Of a stretch of 64,000 nucleotides of DNA, positions 24,686-34,088 are shown one piece after another; the first letter of the stretch is position 1; each line of letters starts with the position of its first letter. A program made the translations under genes and the position numbers. Below the pieces are notes generated by a model that worked only from the letters and a program-made list of their open reading frames with translations, made no database searches and had not been told where the DNA came from. The DNA comes from Tabrizicola oligotrophica. GTDB lineage: Bacteria > Pseudomonadota > Alphaproteobacteria > Rhodobacterales > Rhodobacteraceae. The DNA is taken from assembly GCF_011008935.1 (NCBI RefSeq), contig NZ_JAAIVJ010000001.1:1-64000 (forward strand), in the 5' to 3' direction.

Positions 24686-26857
24686 ATGGCTTTGATTTCA
24701 GGAACGAACCTGCCGGATATTCTGACCGGCACCATCGAAAACGACACGCTGCGCGGCCTGCTGGCCGACGATGTGCTTTATGGCTTTGACGGCAATGACG
24801 TGCTGGAAGGCGGCGCAGGCGAGGATTTCCTTTATGGCGGCTCGGGCTGGGATATCGCCAGCTATGCCAATGCGACGGCGGGGCTGACGCTGAACCTCGT
24901 GGAGCCGGCGTTTTCCACCGGCGATGCGGCGGGGGATGTGACGATCTCGATCGAGGAATACCTGCTGACCGGCTTCAACGACATCGCCATCGGCAGCGCG
25001 CGGGCCGATGTGATCCGCGGCGGTGCGGGCAAGGATCTGTTGCAGGGCGGGGCCGGCAATGACACGCTGTCGGGCGATGGCGGGGCCGATACTCTGATGG
25101 GTGGGGCAGGGGCCGACCGACTGCAAGGCGGAGCCGGCGTCGACGTGGCCTCCTACCTCGACGCCGATCTGGCGGTGGTGATCAACCTTGGCACGCTGGC
25201 CTTTTCGGGCGGAGCGGCAGGGGACACGCTGGTTTCAATCGAGCGGTTGGTGCTGTCGAGCCTTGCCGATGCGGTGACGCTGGCCGGGGCGGTCGGCCAT
25301 GTCGAGGGCGGGGCGGGCAACGATACCGTGCTGGGCCGGAACGGGGCGGATTCGCTCTTTGGCGGCGCGGGCGTCGACATCCTTGAGGGCCTCGGCGGCG
25401 ATGACCTGCTCAGCGCGGACGGTCACGCCAGCGGCGGCGCTGCCCAGTTCTTCGAACAGCTGCTCGGCGGTGCGGGCAATGACACGCTTCTTGGCGGTGT
25501 GGGCGGGGCGATCCTGATGGGCGATGCCGGCAATGACCAGTTGCGCGGCGAAGGCGGCAATGACGCGCTGATCGGCGGCTTTGGCGCCGACACGCTGAAC
25601 GGCGGCGCCGGGATCGACAGCGTGTCCTATGACGAGGAGGCGACGGTCAACATGGCCGATCAGACCGGCAATGCCGGGGCGGCGCTTGGCGATCGGCTGA
25701 TCTCGATCGAAGCGTTGACGCTGGCGGGCGGCGGCACCTACATCGGCGGCACGCAGGCGGTCAGGGTCGATGGTTCGGGAGGCAGTCTTGCCGCCTTTGC
25801 CGGGGCGGGGGCCGAAACGTTCGTCAATGTGCAGGTCGTCGATTACGGCAACGCCACGACGGGTATCACCTTCGCCTGCGTTGCCGGCACCATCCCCCTT
25901 GTCGGCGGCGGTGGCGCGGCGGGCGACGTGCTGGAGGGGGCGCCGCAAGAGCTTGTGCTGTCAGGCTTTGACGATGAGGTGGATCTGACCGGCTCACTTC
26001 TTGCCACTTTCAATGCCACCACGGGCGACGGCGACGATCGCATTGTTCTGGACTCGCAGTTCGGCGAATTCGTGACCGGCAATGGCAATGACAGCATCCT
26101 CGGCGGCGCCGGCACCTCGACATTCGATCTTGGCGAGGGCAGCGATTTCGTCAGTCTGGGGGGCGTCGGGGCGAGCTTTACCATTCAGGGAGGCGCGGGC
26201 GCGGACAGCATTTCGGCCGGCCTGTTCGACAGTGCCATGATCGATGGCGGTTCCGGCGATGATACGCTCGACGCCACTGGCGGCTCGGCGACGCTGACGG
26301 GCGGCATCGGCAACGACAACCTCACGTTGATCTCAGCCAATGCCCTGGCCGGATTGCCCTTGGCCGATGGCGGCGCGGGCAATGACTCGATCACCGGCAC
26401 CGCCTTTGTCGGCAGCTTTCTTGGCGGCGAGGGCAATGACATCCTGACTGTCACGGCGCTTCTGGTCTCGGCGGGCCGGGTCATCGTCGATGGCGGGGCA
26501 GGCAATGACATCATCACGCTGGACAGTGACGCGCCCGACTCGGTGCTGCCGGCCGAAGCGACCGAAGTGCGGGGCGGGGCGGGGGATGACACTATCAACG
26601 GGCTGTTCAGCGCGCTGGGGCTGGCCTTTGAACATTTCGTCTTTGAAACCGGCTGGGGGATCGACGAACTGAACGGCTTCGAGATGGCCTCGGACGATCG
26701 GATCGTGTTTGACGGCATCACCGGGCTGGATGCCGGCACGTTGGCTGTCACCGAAAACCTTGCCGGCAACACGGTGCTGTCCTTTGACGGCAACAGCGTC
26801 GAAATCGTCGGGCTGGCACTGTCCGCTTTCGACATCGGGAGGGTCGATTTCCTCTGA
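24686..26857 (+). CDS. RTX-type calcium-binding repeat protein, copy 1
   Basis: A 723-residue protein without a classical signal peptide. Glycine/aspartate nonapeptides such as GGAGNDTL and GGAGADRL recur from residue ~10 to ~630, interrupted by long beta-rich spacers. Such repeats fold into calcium-bound parallel beta-rolls in proteins exported by type I systems through C-terminal signals. The C-terminus (ELNGFEMASDDRIVFDG onward) fits this. No type I ABC exporter or toxin/enzyme domain is visible nearby. The start at 24686 follows a GAGGGGGG ribosome site. The next gene is a clear paralogue. Confidence 0.88.
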   Translation: MALISGTNLPDILTGTIENDTLRGLLADDVLYGFDGNDVLEGGAGEDFLYGGSGWDIASYANATAGLTLNLVEPAFSTGDAAGDVTISIEEYLLTGFNDIAIGSARADVIRGGAGKDLLQGGAGNDTLSGDGGADTLMGGAGADRLQGGAGVDVASYLDADLAVVINLGTLAFSGGAAGDTLVSIERLVLSSLADAVTLAGAVGHVEGGAGNDTVLGRNGADSLFGGAGVDILEGLGGDDLLSADGHASGGAAQFFEQLLGGAGNDTLLGGVGGAILMGDAGNDQLRGEGGNDALIGGFGADTLNGGAGIDSVSYDEEATVNMADQTGNAGAALGDRLISIEALTLAGGGTYIGGTQAVRVDGSGGSLAAFAGAGAETFVNVQVVDYGNATTGITFACVAGTIPLVGGGGAAGDVLEGAPQELVLSGFDDEVDLTGSLLATFNATTGDGDDRIVLDSQFGEFVTGNGNDSILGGAGTSTFDLGEGSDFVSLGGVGASFTIQGGAGADSISAGLFDSAMIDGGSGDDTLDATGGSATLTGGIGNDNLTLISANALAGLPLADGGAGNDSITGTAFVGSFLGGEGNDILTVTALLVSAGRVIVDGGAGNDIITLDSDAPDSVLPAEATEVRGGAGDDTINGLFSALGLAFEHFVFETGWGIDELNGFEMASDDRIVFDGITGLDAGTLAVTENLAGNTVLSFDGNSVEIVGLALSAFDIGRVDFL

Positions 26858-26886
26858 CTGGCCGCCGCAATTGTCCGGCTGCGGGT

Positions 26887-26929
26887 GGCTAGGAATTTGC
26901 CAATCCCGTGCTAATCTTTCAGCATTTGG
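26887..26929 (+). promoter_or_regulatory. RTX leader module, copy 2
   Basis: This 43-base segment matches copy 1 at 24606-24649 in GGCTAGGAA, the central TAAxCTTT and GCATTTGG. It begins 29 bases after the first RTX stop and lies 54-96 bases before the second RTX start, so each paralogue seems to have its own promoter rather than relying on read-through. Confidence 0.45.
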
Positions 26930-26982
26930 ACCGGGTGGCCCGGCGGATTTCAGGGGCCCGCCCGCACAGGGGGAACATCGTC

Positions 26983-29163
26983 ATGGCCTTGATTACCGGG
27001 ACCGACCTGCCGGACATTCTGACTGGCACGGTCGACAGCGACACCCTTCGCGGACTGTTGTCCGATGACATTCTTTATGGCTTTGATGGCCACGATCTGC
27101 TGGAGGGCGGCGCCGGCGACGACACGCTGAACGGCGGATCGGGCAATGACACGCTGGACGGCGGCGCGGGCGAGGATTTCTTCTATGGCGGCTCGGGCAT
27201 CGACACGCTGAGCTATCGCAGCGGCGCCGCGGGGCTGACGCTGAACCTTGTGGACCCGTCGCTGTCGACGGGCGAGGCGACAGGCGATTTCTTCTTTTCG
27301 ATCGAACAGTTCGTGCTGACCGGCTTCAACGACATCGCCCTTGGCGGCAGGCTCTCCGACAACATCCGCGGCGGCGGCGGCAATGACTTCCTGTCGGGTG
27401 GCGGCAATGCCGACTTGCTGTTCGGCGATGCCGGGGTCGACACGCTGGAGGGCGGGGCCGGCGCCGATGTTCTCGACGGCGGGGCGGGGTTCGATCTGGC
27501 TTCTTATGCCGGGGCCAACGCGGCGCTTGCGCTGAACCTTGTTGACGGCCTGCTGAACGGCGAGGCGGAGGGCGACCAGTGGATCGCCATCGAGGGCCTG
27601 CGGCTTTCGGCCTTTGGCGATCTGGTGATGCTGGCTGGCACCATCGCCCATGTCGAAGGTGGCGCGGGCAACGACACGCTGACAGGCGCGGCGCTGGGCG
27701 ATGCGCTATATGGCGGCGCCGGAGAAGACCGGTTGCAGGGGCTGGCGGGCAATGACCGGCTTTACGGCGGCATTCTCACTCCGGGTTTCAGCGCCGAACT
27801 TGATCAGCTTTATGGCGGCCTTGGCAATGACTCGCTGTATGGCGGTCTGGGCAACGGCATGCTGGACGGCGGCGAGGGCCGGGACCTGCTGCGCGGCGAG
27901 GCGGGCGATGACACGCTGGTCGGTGGGGCCGGGGCCGATGTGCTGAACGGCGGCACCGGCAATGACCGGGTGATCTACACCAGCCTAGTGCGGCTTGACA
28001 TGACCGACCGCACGCTTTCCACGGGCGATGCGCTGAACGACCGGCTGATCGACGTCGAACATGTGGTGTTTCAGGCGCAGGGCCTGCACGACTATGTCGG
28101 CAGCGCGCAGGCGATGACGGTGGAGGCCGGGCTTGGCGCCAGCGTGAACGCGCTTGCCGGCACCGGGGTTGAAACCTTCATCGGCATGGCGCTGGTCGAT
28201 TTCAGCGCCATGGCAGCGGGCGTGGCGTTCAGCGCTGCGGTGGACGGTGTGCTGCATGAAACCGGCGTGCTGTCGGGGGATACCTTGCAGAACTGCGACC
28301 GGCTGATCTTCACGGACTTCGCCGATCAGGTGACGCTGACCTCGCGGGACGGGGTGACATTCCTCGCCGATTTTGCCGGAGGCGCTGACAGCCTCACGCT
28401 GACCGGCTTCGGAATGAGGTTCGACGTCGACACCGGCACTGGCGATGACACGGTTTCGGGGGCGTCGATGGAGGCCGATCTCGTGCTGGGCGAGGGGGAT
28501 GATCTTGTGGATGTCATCAGTTGGTTCGGCCACTACTACGGTGCGCATGTCTATGGTGGGCTTGGCAGCGACGAAATCCATCTCAGCAATTTCGGCCTGA
28601 CGTTCGTTGACGCCGGTGACGGCGATGATCTGGTGGATGTGGATGTCATCAGCGCAACCAGTCAGATATCGGTTCTGGCCGGGGCTGGCAATGACGAGAT
28701 CACCGGCTCCTCCTTCTTCGGCAGCTATTTCGGTGGCGAGGGTGATGACCTGATGAACATCTTCTGTCTTGTCATTGCGGGCGGTAGCTGCGGCGTCGAT
28801 GGCGGGGCTGGCGATGACATTATCAACATGACCGGCATCACGGTGGATTCCCAGATTACTGGCCCGACGGTCACGGTGATCGGGGGCGCCGGGAACGACA
28901 CGATCAACGGGCTGTCCTCCACCCCGATCACGCATGAGGTGTTCGAGTTCGGGTTCGACTGGGGGAATGACATGCTGGTCGGGTTCGATGCGGCTTTGGG
29001 CGACCGGATTCTGTTCCGGTCCGTTGGCGGGTTGGAGGAATCCACGCTGGACGTGACGGGCGACACCAGCCACACCCTGCTGACGTATCTGGACAGCACC
29101 ATCTACATCGAAAACCTGAACGTCGCTGATTTCAACTTCGGCCTCGTCCAATTCGTGACCTAA
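26983..29163 (+). CDS. RTX-type calcium-binding repeat protein, copy 2
   Basis: A 726-residue paralogue of the preceding gene. The first ~50 residues are nearly the same (ALITGTDLPDILTGT against ALISGTNLPDILTGT), and the repeat and spacer order is parallel, but it has an extra repeat block near residue 45-60. RTX nonapeptides (GGSGNDTLDGG, GGLGNDSLYGG) dominate the first 330 residues. The C-terminal half has less regular beta-rich repeats, and the end (MLVGFDAALGDRILF onward) should hold the export signal. The start at 26983 follows AGGGGGAAC. The function is unknown; a surface or secreted structural protein is likely. Confidence 0.88.
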   Translation: MALITGTDLPDILTGTVDSDTLRGLLSDDILYGFDGHDLLEGGAGDDTLNGGSGNDTLDGGAGEDFFYGGSGIDTLSYRSGAAGLTLNLVDPSLSTGEATGDFFFSIEQFVLTGFNDIALGGRLSDNIRGGGGNDFLSGGGNADLLFGDAGVDTLEGGAGADVLDGGAGFDLASYAGANAALALNLVDGLLNGEAEGDQWIAIEGLRLSAFGDLVMLAGTIAHVEGGAGNDTLTGAALGDALYGGAGEDRLQGLAGNDRLYGGILTPGFSAELDQLYGGLGNDSLYGGLGNGMLDGGEGRDLLRGEAGDDTLVGGAGADVLNGGTGNDRVIYTSLVRLDMTDRTLSTGDALNDRLIDVEHVVFQAQGLHDYVGSAQAMTVEAGLGASVNALAGTGVETFIGMALVDFSAMAAGVAFSAAVDGVLHETGVLSGDTLQNCDRLIFTDFADQVTLTSRDGVTFLADFAGGADSLTLTGFGMRFDVDTGTGDDTVSGASMEADLVLGEGDDLVDVISWFGHYYGAHVYGGLGSDEIHLSNFGLTFVDAGDGDDLVDVDVISATSQISVLAGAGNDEITGSSFFGSYFGGEGDDLMNIFCLVIAGGSCGVDGGAGDDIINMTGITVDSQITGPTVTVIGGAGNDTINGLSSTPITHEVFEFGFDWGNDMLVGFDAALGDRILFRSVGGLEESTLDVTGDTSHTLLTYLDSTIYIENLNVADFNFGLVQFVT

Positions 29164-29235
29164 GCGCCGGGCGGGGCTGGCAGGCGGGGCGCGAACGTGG
29201 TCCAAGGAACCGGCGTTTCCCCTGACGAGGCAGCC

Positions 29236-30240
29236 ATGGCTCCGGCCTATTCCCTTCTCGACCTTGCGCCGATCCCCGAGGGCGGCACGGCCGCCGATGC
29301 GCTGGCCCATGCCGCCGATCTGGCGCGTCATGCCGAAGCCCTTGGCTACACCCGTTACTGGCTGGCCGAGCATCACAACATGCCCGGCATCGCCAGTGCC
29401 GCGACGGCGGTGGTGATCGGCCATGTCGCGGCGGCGACGCGGACCATCCGCGTCGGGGCCGGCGGCATCATGCTGCCGAACCACGCGCCCCTGCAGGTGG
29501 CCGAAGCCTTCGGCACCTTGGCGACGCTCTATCCGGGGCGGATCGACCTTGGCCTTGGCCGTGCGCCGGGTACCGACATGGCCACCGCCCGCGCGCTGCG
29601 CCGGCATCTGGAGGCCTCGGACCGCTTCCCTGACGACGTCGCCGAACTTCTGGCCTATCTCGGCCCCGCCCGGCCCGAGGCGCGGGTGCGCGCCATTCCG
29701 GGCGAGGGCTGCGGCGTGCCGGTCTGGATCCTCGGCTCCAGCCTCTATGGTGCGCAGCTCGCGGCCTATCTCGGCCTGCCCTATGCCTTCGCCAGCCATT
29801 TCGCCCCGGCGCAGCTGGAGGAGGCGGCGGAGATCTACCGCACCACATTCCGGCCCTCGGCGATGGCCGAAGCGCCCCGTTTCATGATGGCGGTCGGGCT
29901 GGCCGCGGCCGAGACCGACGCCGAGGCCCGGCTGCTCCGCTCCTCGCAGGTGCTGGCCTTTGCCCGGCTGCGGATGGGCCGGCCCGGAAAACTGCCGCGC
30001 CCGACCGCGGATCTGTCCGAAATTCCCGACGGGATGCGGCAGGAGATCGAGGCGGCGCTCGCCTGCGCCGCGGTCGGCAGCCCGGCGACGGTGCGGACGC
30101 AGCTTGGCGCGCTGATCGACCGCTTCCAGCCCGACGAGATCCTGCTGACCGGGGCGATCCACGACCACGGCGCGCGCAAGCGCAGCTTTGAAATCGCCGC
30201 GAAGGTGCTGGGCGAGCTGACACCGCCGGTCAGGGCTTGA
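29236..30240 (+). CDS. LLM-class flavin-dependent oxidoreductase
   Basis: A 334-residue bacterial luciferase-like enzyme of the YhbW-type group. Landmarks are [47 protein letters not shown] (given with conservative reading) and [17 protein letters not shown]. It should bind reduced FMN and oxidise an unknown small organic substrate. The start at 29236 is chosen because GACGAGG precedes it and [11 protein letters not shown] is the expected N-terminus; a GTG at 29197 is less likely. It follows the RTX genes but shows no functional link to them. Confidence 0.9.
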   Translation: MAPAYSLLDLAPIPEGGTAADALAHAADLARHAEALGYTRYWLAEHHNMPGIASAATAVVIGHVAAATRTIRVGAGGIMLPNHAPLQVAEAFGTLATLYPGRIDLGLGRAPGTDMATARALRRHLEASDRFPDDVAELLAYLGPARPEARVRAIPGEGCGVPVWILGSSLYGAQLAAYLGLPYAFASHFAPAQLEEAAEIYRTTFRPSAMAEAPRFMMAVGLAAAETDAEARLLRSSQVLAFARLRMGRPGKLPRPTADLSEIPDGMRQEIEAALACAAVGSPATVRTQLGALIDRFQPDEILLTGAIHDHGARKRSFEIAAKVLGELTPPVRA

Positions 30241-30296
30241 CGGGGCCAGGCCCGTCGCATCAACTGGCGGGAGAGTAATCCGATCTGGAGAATTGA

Positions 30297-30698
30297 TTGA
30301 AAACCTTGTGTTTTGTGGCATTTGCCGCCAGTGCGTTTCCCGCGGCGGTGGAAACAGTGTGGGATTGCAGATTTCCCGACAAGGCCCAGGGCCAGAATAT
30401 CGTGACCGGGCAGGTGCTGATCCGCCAGGAGGCCGGTGCGGCAGAGGCCAGCGTGAACAGTCCGCTGATCGAGGCCTTGCACGGCAAGCCGATCGCGGCG
30501 CGGATCATGATCGACAAGCCCGAGCAGTTTCTGGCGGGCTGGGAGTTCAAGCTGAAGAACGCCCGCAACCAGCACACCCGGATGAAATACCGGCTGAACA
30601 TCGTGCGGGGCGGGGCGCAGGCCAGCCTGTCGGCCCAGCCGCTGGGCTATGACAACAGCTTTTCCAACTCGGGCCGTTGCACGAAGGTCCAGGGCTGA
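30297..30698 (+). CDS. small secreted protein of unknown function
   Basis: A 133-residue product starting at TTG 30297, with CTGGAG six bases upstream as ribosome site. The first ~17 residues (KTLCFVAFAASAFPA) look like a signal peptide. The mature part has two cysteines, in WDCRFPD and SGRCTKVQG, which may form a disulfide, and a central region KNARNQHTRMKYRLNI. I recognise no domain. It is convergent with the SDR gene. Confidence 0.6.
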   Translation: MKTLCFVAFAASAFPAAVETVWDCRFPDKAQGQNIVTGQVLIRQEAGAAEASVNSPLIEALHGKPIAARIMIDKPEQFLAGWEFKLKNARNQHTRMKYRLNIVRGGAQASLSAQPLGYDNSFSNSGRCTKVQG

Positions 30699-30740
30699 AG
30701 CGGGGACGGGGGCGGGGGCAGCGAAGCGCCCGCCGGCCGG

Positions 30741-31397
30741 TCAGAGGCTGGCGAGAATCCGCGCGGCCTCGGCCTGCGGGTCCAGAAGCTTGCTGCGGTC
30801 TTCGCCGGGGAAAAAGCGGGCGCGGGTGGCGGTCGGCATCGGGCCGGGGGCGGCGATGACCACGCGGGGGCCGTGCCTGGCGCTCTCGGCCTGCCAGCTT
30901 TGCGCCAGCGCGATCTGCGCCGCCTTGGTCGCGCCATAGGCGCCGAAGAATTTCTCGCCACCGCGCGGATCGTCAAGGAACAGCGCCGTGCCCCTGCCTT
31001 CCAGCAACAGGGGCTCCATCAGCGGAATGAGGCTGCCGGTGGCGCGGACATTGGTGGCGACGGATTTGTCCCAGTCCTTCATGTCGATCGACCCGGCCGG
31101 CGACAGCGGCGCCACATGCACCGCGGCATGGACCCAAAGCTGCAACCCGCCCCAACGATCATGGATGGAGCGGCAGAGGTGGCGCATGGCGTCTTCGTTG
31201 GTCACATCCATCGGCGCCAGCGTCAGATTGCCCGCGCCGGGCAGGCCAAGGGTTTTCACCCGGTCGTCCAGCTCCTCCAGCCCGCCCACGGTGCGGGCGA
31301 CCGCCACCACGTCCCAGCCCTTCTGCGCCAGCTGTTCGGCCATGGCCGCGCCAAGGCCGCGCGAGGCGCCGGTGATAAGGGCGAGTTTGTCGGACAT
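30741..31397 (-). CDS. SDR family NAD(P)-dependent oxidoreductase
   Basis: A 218-residue short-chain dehydrogenase. TGASRGLGAAMAE is the nucleotide loop, MDVTNED binds the adenine ribose, and YGATKAAQIAL holds the catalytic Tyr and Lys. The usual NNAG motif is replaced by VHAAVHVAP. It most resembles YciK-like or FabG-like members acting on unknown alcohols. It is downstream of DUF1801 with an intergenic repeat between them. Confidence 0.9.
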   Translation of the reverse strand: MSDKLALITGASRGLGAAMAEQLAQKGWDVVAVARTVGGLEELDDRVKTLGLPGAGNLTLAPMDVTNEDAMRHLCRSIHDRWGGLQLWVHAAVHVAPLSPAGSIDMKDWDKSVATNVRATGSLIPLMEPLLLEGRGTALFLDDPRGGEKFFGAYGATKAAQIALAQSWQAESARHGPRVVIAAPGPMPTATRARFFPGEDRSKLLDPQAEAARILASL

Positions 31398-31420
31398 CGG
31401 GGTCTCCGTGGCTGGCCTGC

Positions 31421-31476
31421 CCCGGGGGTTTCACACCCCCGGACCCCCGTGGGATATTTGAGAACAGATGAAGGGG
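31421..31476 (-). repeat. dispersed GGGATATTTG element, copy A
   Basis: On the plus strand a CCGGGGGTTTCACACCCCCGG hairpin-like part is followed by CCCGTGGGATATTTGAGAAC and AGATGAAGG. Read from the minus strand, as the neighbouring genes are, it sits just after the DUF1801 stop. Related copies are at 38672-38800, 41277-41359 and 45139-45179. Confidence 0.6.
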
Positions 31477-31489
31477 CAAGGGGCGGGGA

Positions 31490-31864
31490 TCAGGCTTTGC
31501 GCGCGCGAGCTGCGACAAGTTCGGCAGCCCGTGCGGCGAGGATGGCGGTCAGCAGCGCATCGGGCAGGGGCGTGTCGGGCGAAAACAGCACGCCGGATTT
31601 CGAGGTCTTGAACGGGGCGCAGTCGATCTGCGGGATCACGCTGCCGGAATGCGGGTAAAGCCCGAGGTGATGGGTGAAGGCGGCATAGCCCACCACCATG
31701 CGGCCCTTTGCTCCCGGCTGGCGGAAGCCGGGCATGGCGTAGGACAGGCATTCGACATGGTCGGGCAGAAGCGCCCGCAATCGGGCGCGCAGCGCAGTCA
31801 GGGCGGCGGCGAAGGCAGGGCTTTGGGCGGCGATATAGGCGTCGACCTCGGCCCGACCTGTCAT
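31490..31864 (-). CDS. DUF1801 domain protein
   Basis: A 124-residue cytosolic protein matching the DUF1801/YdhG fold (iron chaperone frataxin-like in some members): VDAYIAAQSPAFAAAL at the start, LSYAMPGFRQPG, VGYAAFTHHLGLYP, and a C-terminal helix. Its ATG overlaps the purF stop by four bases, so it is translated with purF. The link with purine synthesis is unknown. Confidence 0.85.
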   Translation of the reverse strand: MTGRAEVDAYIAAQSPAFAAALTALRARLRALLPDHVECLSYAMPGFRQPGAKGRMVVGYAAFTHHLGLYPHSGSVIPQIDCAPFKTSKSGVLFSPDTPLPDALLTAILAARAAELVAARARKA

Positions 31865-33348
31865 TCGGCGGCCTTCATCTCGAAGCCTTCGGCGATCTTG
31901 TCGGCCGGGGCCACCGGGTAATCGCCCGAGAAGCAGGCGTCGCAGAACTTCGGCGCCTTCGGATCACGCCCCGCCGCCTCGCCGGCGGCGCGGTAAAGCC
32001 CGTCGAGCGAGATGAACTTCAGGCTGTCCACCCCGATCCAGTCGCGCATCTCGTCTTCGGTCATCGTCGCGGCGAGGAGTTTCGCGCGTTCCGGCGTGTC
32101 GACGCCGTAAAAGCACGGCCAGGCGGTCGGGGGCGAGGCGATGCGGAAGTGGACCTCGGCGGCACCGGCTTCAAGGATCATGTCCTTGATCTTGCGCGAG
32201 GTGGTGCCGCGCACCACCGAGTCGTCGACAAGGATCACCCGCTTGCCCTTGATGAGCGCGCGGTTGACGTTCAGCTTCAGCCGCACGCCCATGTTGCGGA
32301 TCTGCTCGGTGGGTTCGATGAAGGTGCGGCCCATATACTGGTTGCGGATGATCCCCATGGCATAGGGGATGCCGCTTTCCTGGCTGTAGCCGATGGCGGC
32401 CGGGGTGCCAGAATCGGGCACCGGGCAGACGAGATCGGCCTCGACCGGGGCTTCGCGCGCCAGTTCCACGCCGATCTGGCGGCGGGTCTCATAGACCGAG
32501 CGGCCGCCGATGATGCTGTCGGGGCGCGAGAAATACACCTGTTCGAAGATGCAGAACCGGCTGGCGGCGGGGGCGAAGGGGCGCGAGGAATTCACCTTGC
32601 CGTCTTCGATCACCACCATCTCGCCCGGCTCGATCTCGCGCACGAAGTCCGCGCCGATGATGTCGAGCGCGCAGGTCTCGGACGCCAGCGCCCAGGCGTT
32701 GTCGCCAAGCCGGCCCAGCACCAGCGGGCGCACGCCCAAGGGGTCGCGCACGCCGATGAGCTTGGTGCGGGTCATGGCGACGATGGCGAAGGCACCCTCG
32801 ACGCGGCGCAGCGCGTCCTTGATGCGCTCGGCCAGGGTCTTCTGGATCGAGCGCGCCATCAGGTGGATGATGCATTCGCTGTCCGAGGAGGACTGGAAGA
32901 TCGAGCCGCGTTCGATCAGCTCGCGGCGCAGGGCGGCGGCGTTGGTGAGGTTGCCGTTATGGGCAATCGCCGCGCCGCCCATCGAGAACTCGCCGAAGAA
33001 GGGCTGCACGTCGCGGATTGCAGTCGCGCCTTTTGAGCCGGCGGTGGAATAGCGCACATGGCCGATGGCCAGCGGGCCGGGCAGGTCTTTCATCACCTCG
33101 GCCTTGGTGAAATTGTCGCGCACATAGCCAAAGCGGCGGACCGAGTTGAAGCCCTGTTCCGGGTCATGGGCGACGATGCCGCCGGCCTCTTGCCCGCGGT
33201 GTTGCAGGGCGTGCAGGCCAAGGGCGACGAAATTGGCAGCGTCATTCACGCCGACCACGCCGAAGATGCCGCACTCTTCCTTCAGCTTGTCCCCGTCAAA
33301 ATTTGGGTCATCGAGCGGGGAAAACGGGTGGGCGGGGAAGCGGCGCAT
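31861..33348 (-). CDS. purF: amidophosphoribosyltransferase
   Basis: A 495-residue enzyme for the first committed step of purine synthesis: PRPP plus glutamine to phosphoribosylamine. A 25-residue propeptide ends EE before the catalytic C26 (CGIFGVVGVND). The glutaminase domain has LHALQHRGQEAGGI and RYSTAGS. The transferase domain has the PRPP motif VILVDDSVVRGTTS. The start at 33348 is chosen because GGAGAG precedes it. cvpA lies upstream and DUF1801 is coupled downstream. Confidence 0.97.
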   Translation of the reverse strand: MRRFPAHPFSPLDDPNFDGDKLKEECGIFGVVGVNDAANFVALGLHALQHRGQEAGGIVAHDPEQGFNSVRRFGYVRDNFTKAEVMKDLPGPLAIGHVRYSTAGSKGATAIRDVQPFFGEFSMGGAAIAHNGNLTNAAALRRELIERGSIFQSSSDSECIIHLMARSIQKTLAERIKDALRRVEGAFAIVAMTRTKLIGVRDPLGVRPLVLGRLGDNAWALASETCALDIIGADFVREIEPGEMVVIEDGKVNSSRPFAPAASRFCIFEQVYFSRPDSIIGGRSVYETRRQIGVELAREAPVEADLVCPVPDSGTPAAIGYSQESGIPYAMGIIRNQYMGRTFIEPTEQIRNMGVRLKLNVNRALIKGKRVILVDDSVVRGTTSRKIKDMILEAGAAEVHFRIASPPTAWPCFYGVDTPERAKLLAATMTEDEMRDWIGVDSLKFISLDGLYRAAGEAAGRDPKAPKFCDACFSGDYPVAPADKIAEGFEMKAAE

Positions 33349-33461
33349 GGGCTCTCCGAATCCTGAGGGGGCAGTTGCGCCCCATTTAGGCCGAATGTGC
33401 CCGACTGTCACCCCCAAAGCCGCCGCATCGCGGCATTGTGCGCGCTGACGGACCCGCGCGC

Positions 33462-34070
33462 TCAGTTCGAGGGCGCGGTCTCCGCCGGGGCGGTGGCCTC
33501 GGGCGTGCCGGCCTCGGGGTCGGCGCAGGCCTTGGTCAGGGTGTTGTAGCGCGACAGGATCCAGCCCGGCGCGTCATCGGGAACGGCGGCGTCGATATTG
33601 GCCTGGAACGAAGCGAAGACCTTGGCCGAGCGCGAATTGTCCACCATGGCAACCGTGTTGTCGGCCACGGCCCGGTCATAGACCAGGAGCGCCACGCCGA
33701 CGAGGATGATGCCGCGCAACACGCCAAAGGCAAAGCCAAGGCCCTGATCCAGCCCGCCAAGCGCGGTGGCCTGCACTGCCGAGGACAAGAGCGGCGTGAA
33801 GAGCGAGGCAAGGATCAGCCCGACTGCCAGCACGGCACCAAAGGCCACGATGATCGACAATTCGCAGCTGTCCTTCAGGAATTCGCCGACCACCGGGATT
33901 TCCTTGACCAGCGGCTGCGCGCTTTCGGCAAAGACGAAGGCGAGGATGGCCGCGCCGATCCAGCCGGCAATCGCCATGGCCTCGCGCACGAAGCCGCGCG
34001 AATAGGCGAGGATCGCCGAAAGCACGATCACGACCGCGACCACGCCGTCGATCAAGGTAAAGCCTTCCAT
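33462..34070 (-). CDS. cvpA: CvpA family membrane protein
   Basis: A 202-residue inner-membrane protein with four hydrophobic segments. The start FTLIDGVVAVVIVLSAILAYSRGFVREAMAI is typical of CvpA, including the conserved SRGFxRE. It is placed just upstream of purF, as in E. coli. CvpA is needed for colicin V export and for envelope stress tolerance in some enterics; its role here is unknown. The C-terminal tail is Ala/Glu/Pro-rich. Confidence 0.92.
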   Translation of the reverse strand: MEGFTLIDGVVAVVIVLSAILAYSRGFVREAMAIAGWIGAAILAFVFAESAQPLVKEIPVVGEFLKDSCELSIIVAFGAVLAVGLILASLFTPLLSSAVQATALGGLDQGLGFAFGVLRGIILVGVALLVYDRAVADNTVAMVDNSRSAKVFASFQANIDAAVPDDAPGWILSRYNTLTKACADPEAGTPEATAPAETAPSN

Positions 34071-34088
34071 CCGTCACTCCTTTGTGCG

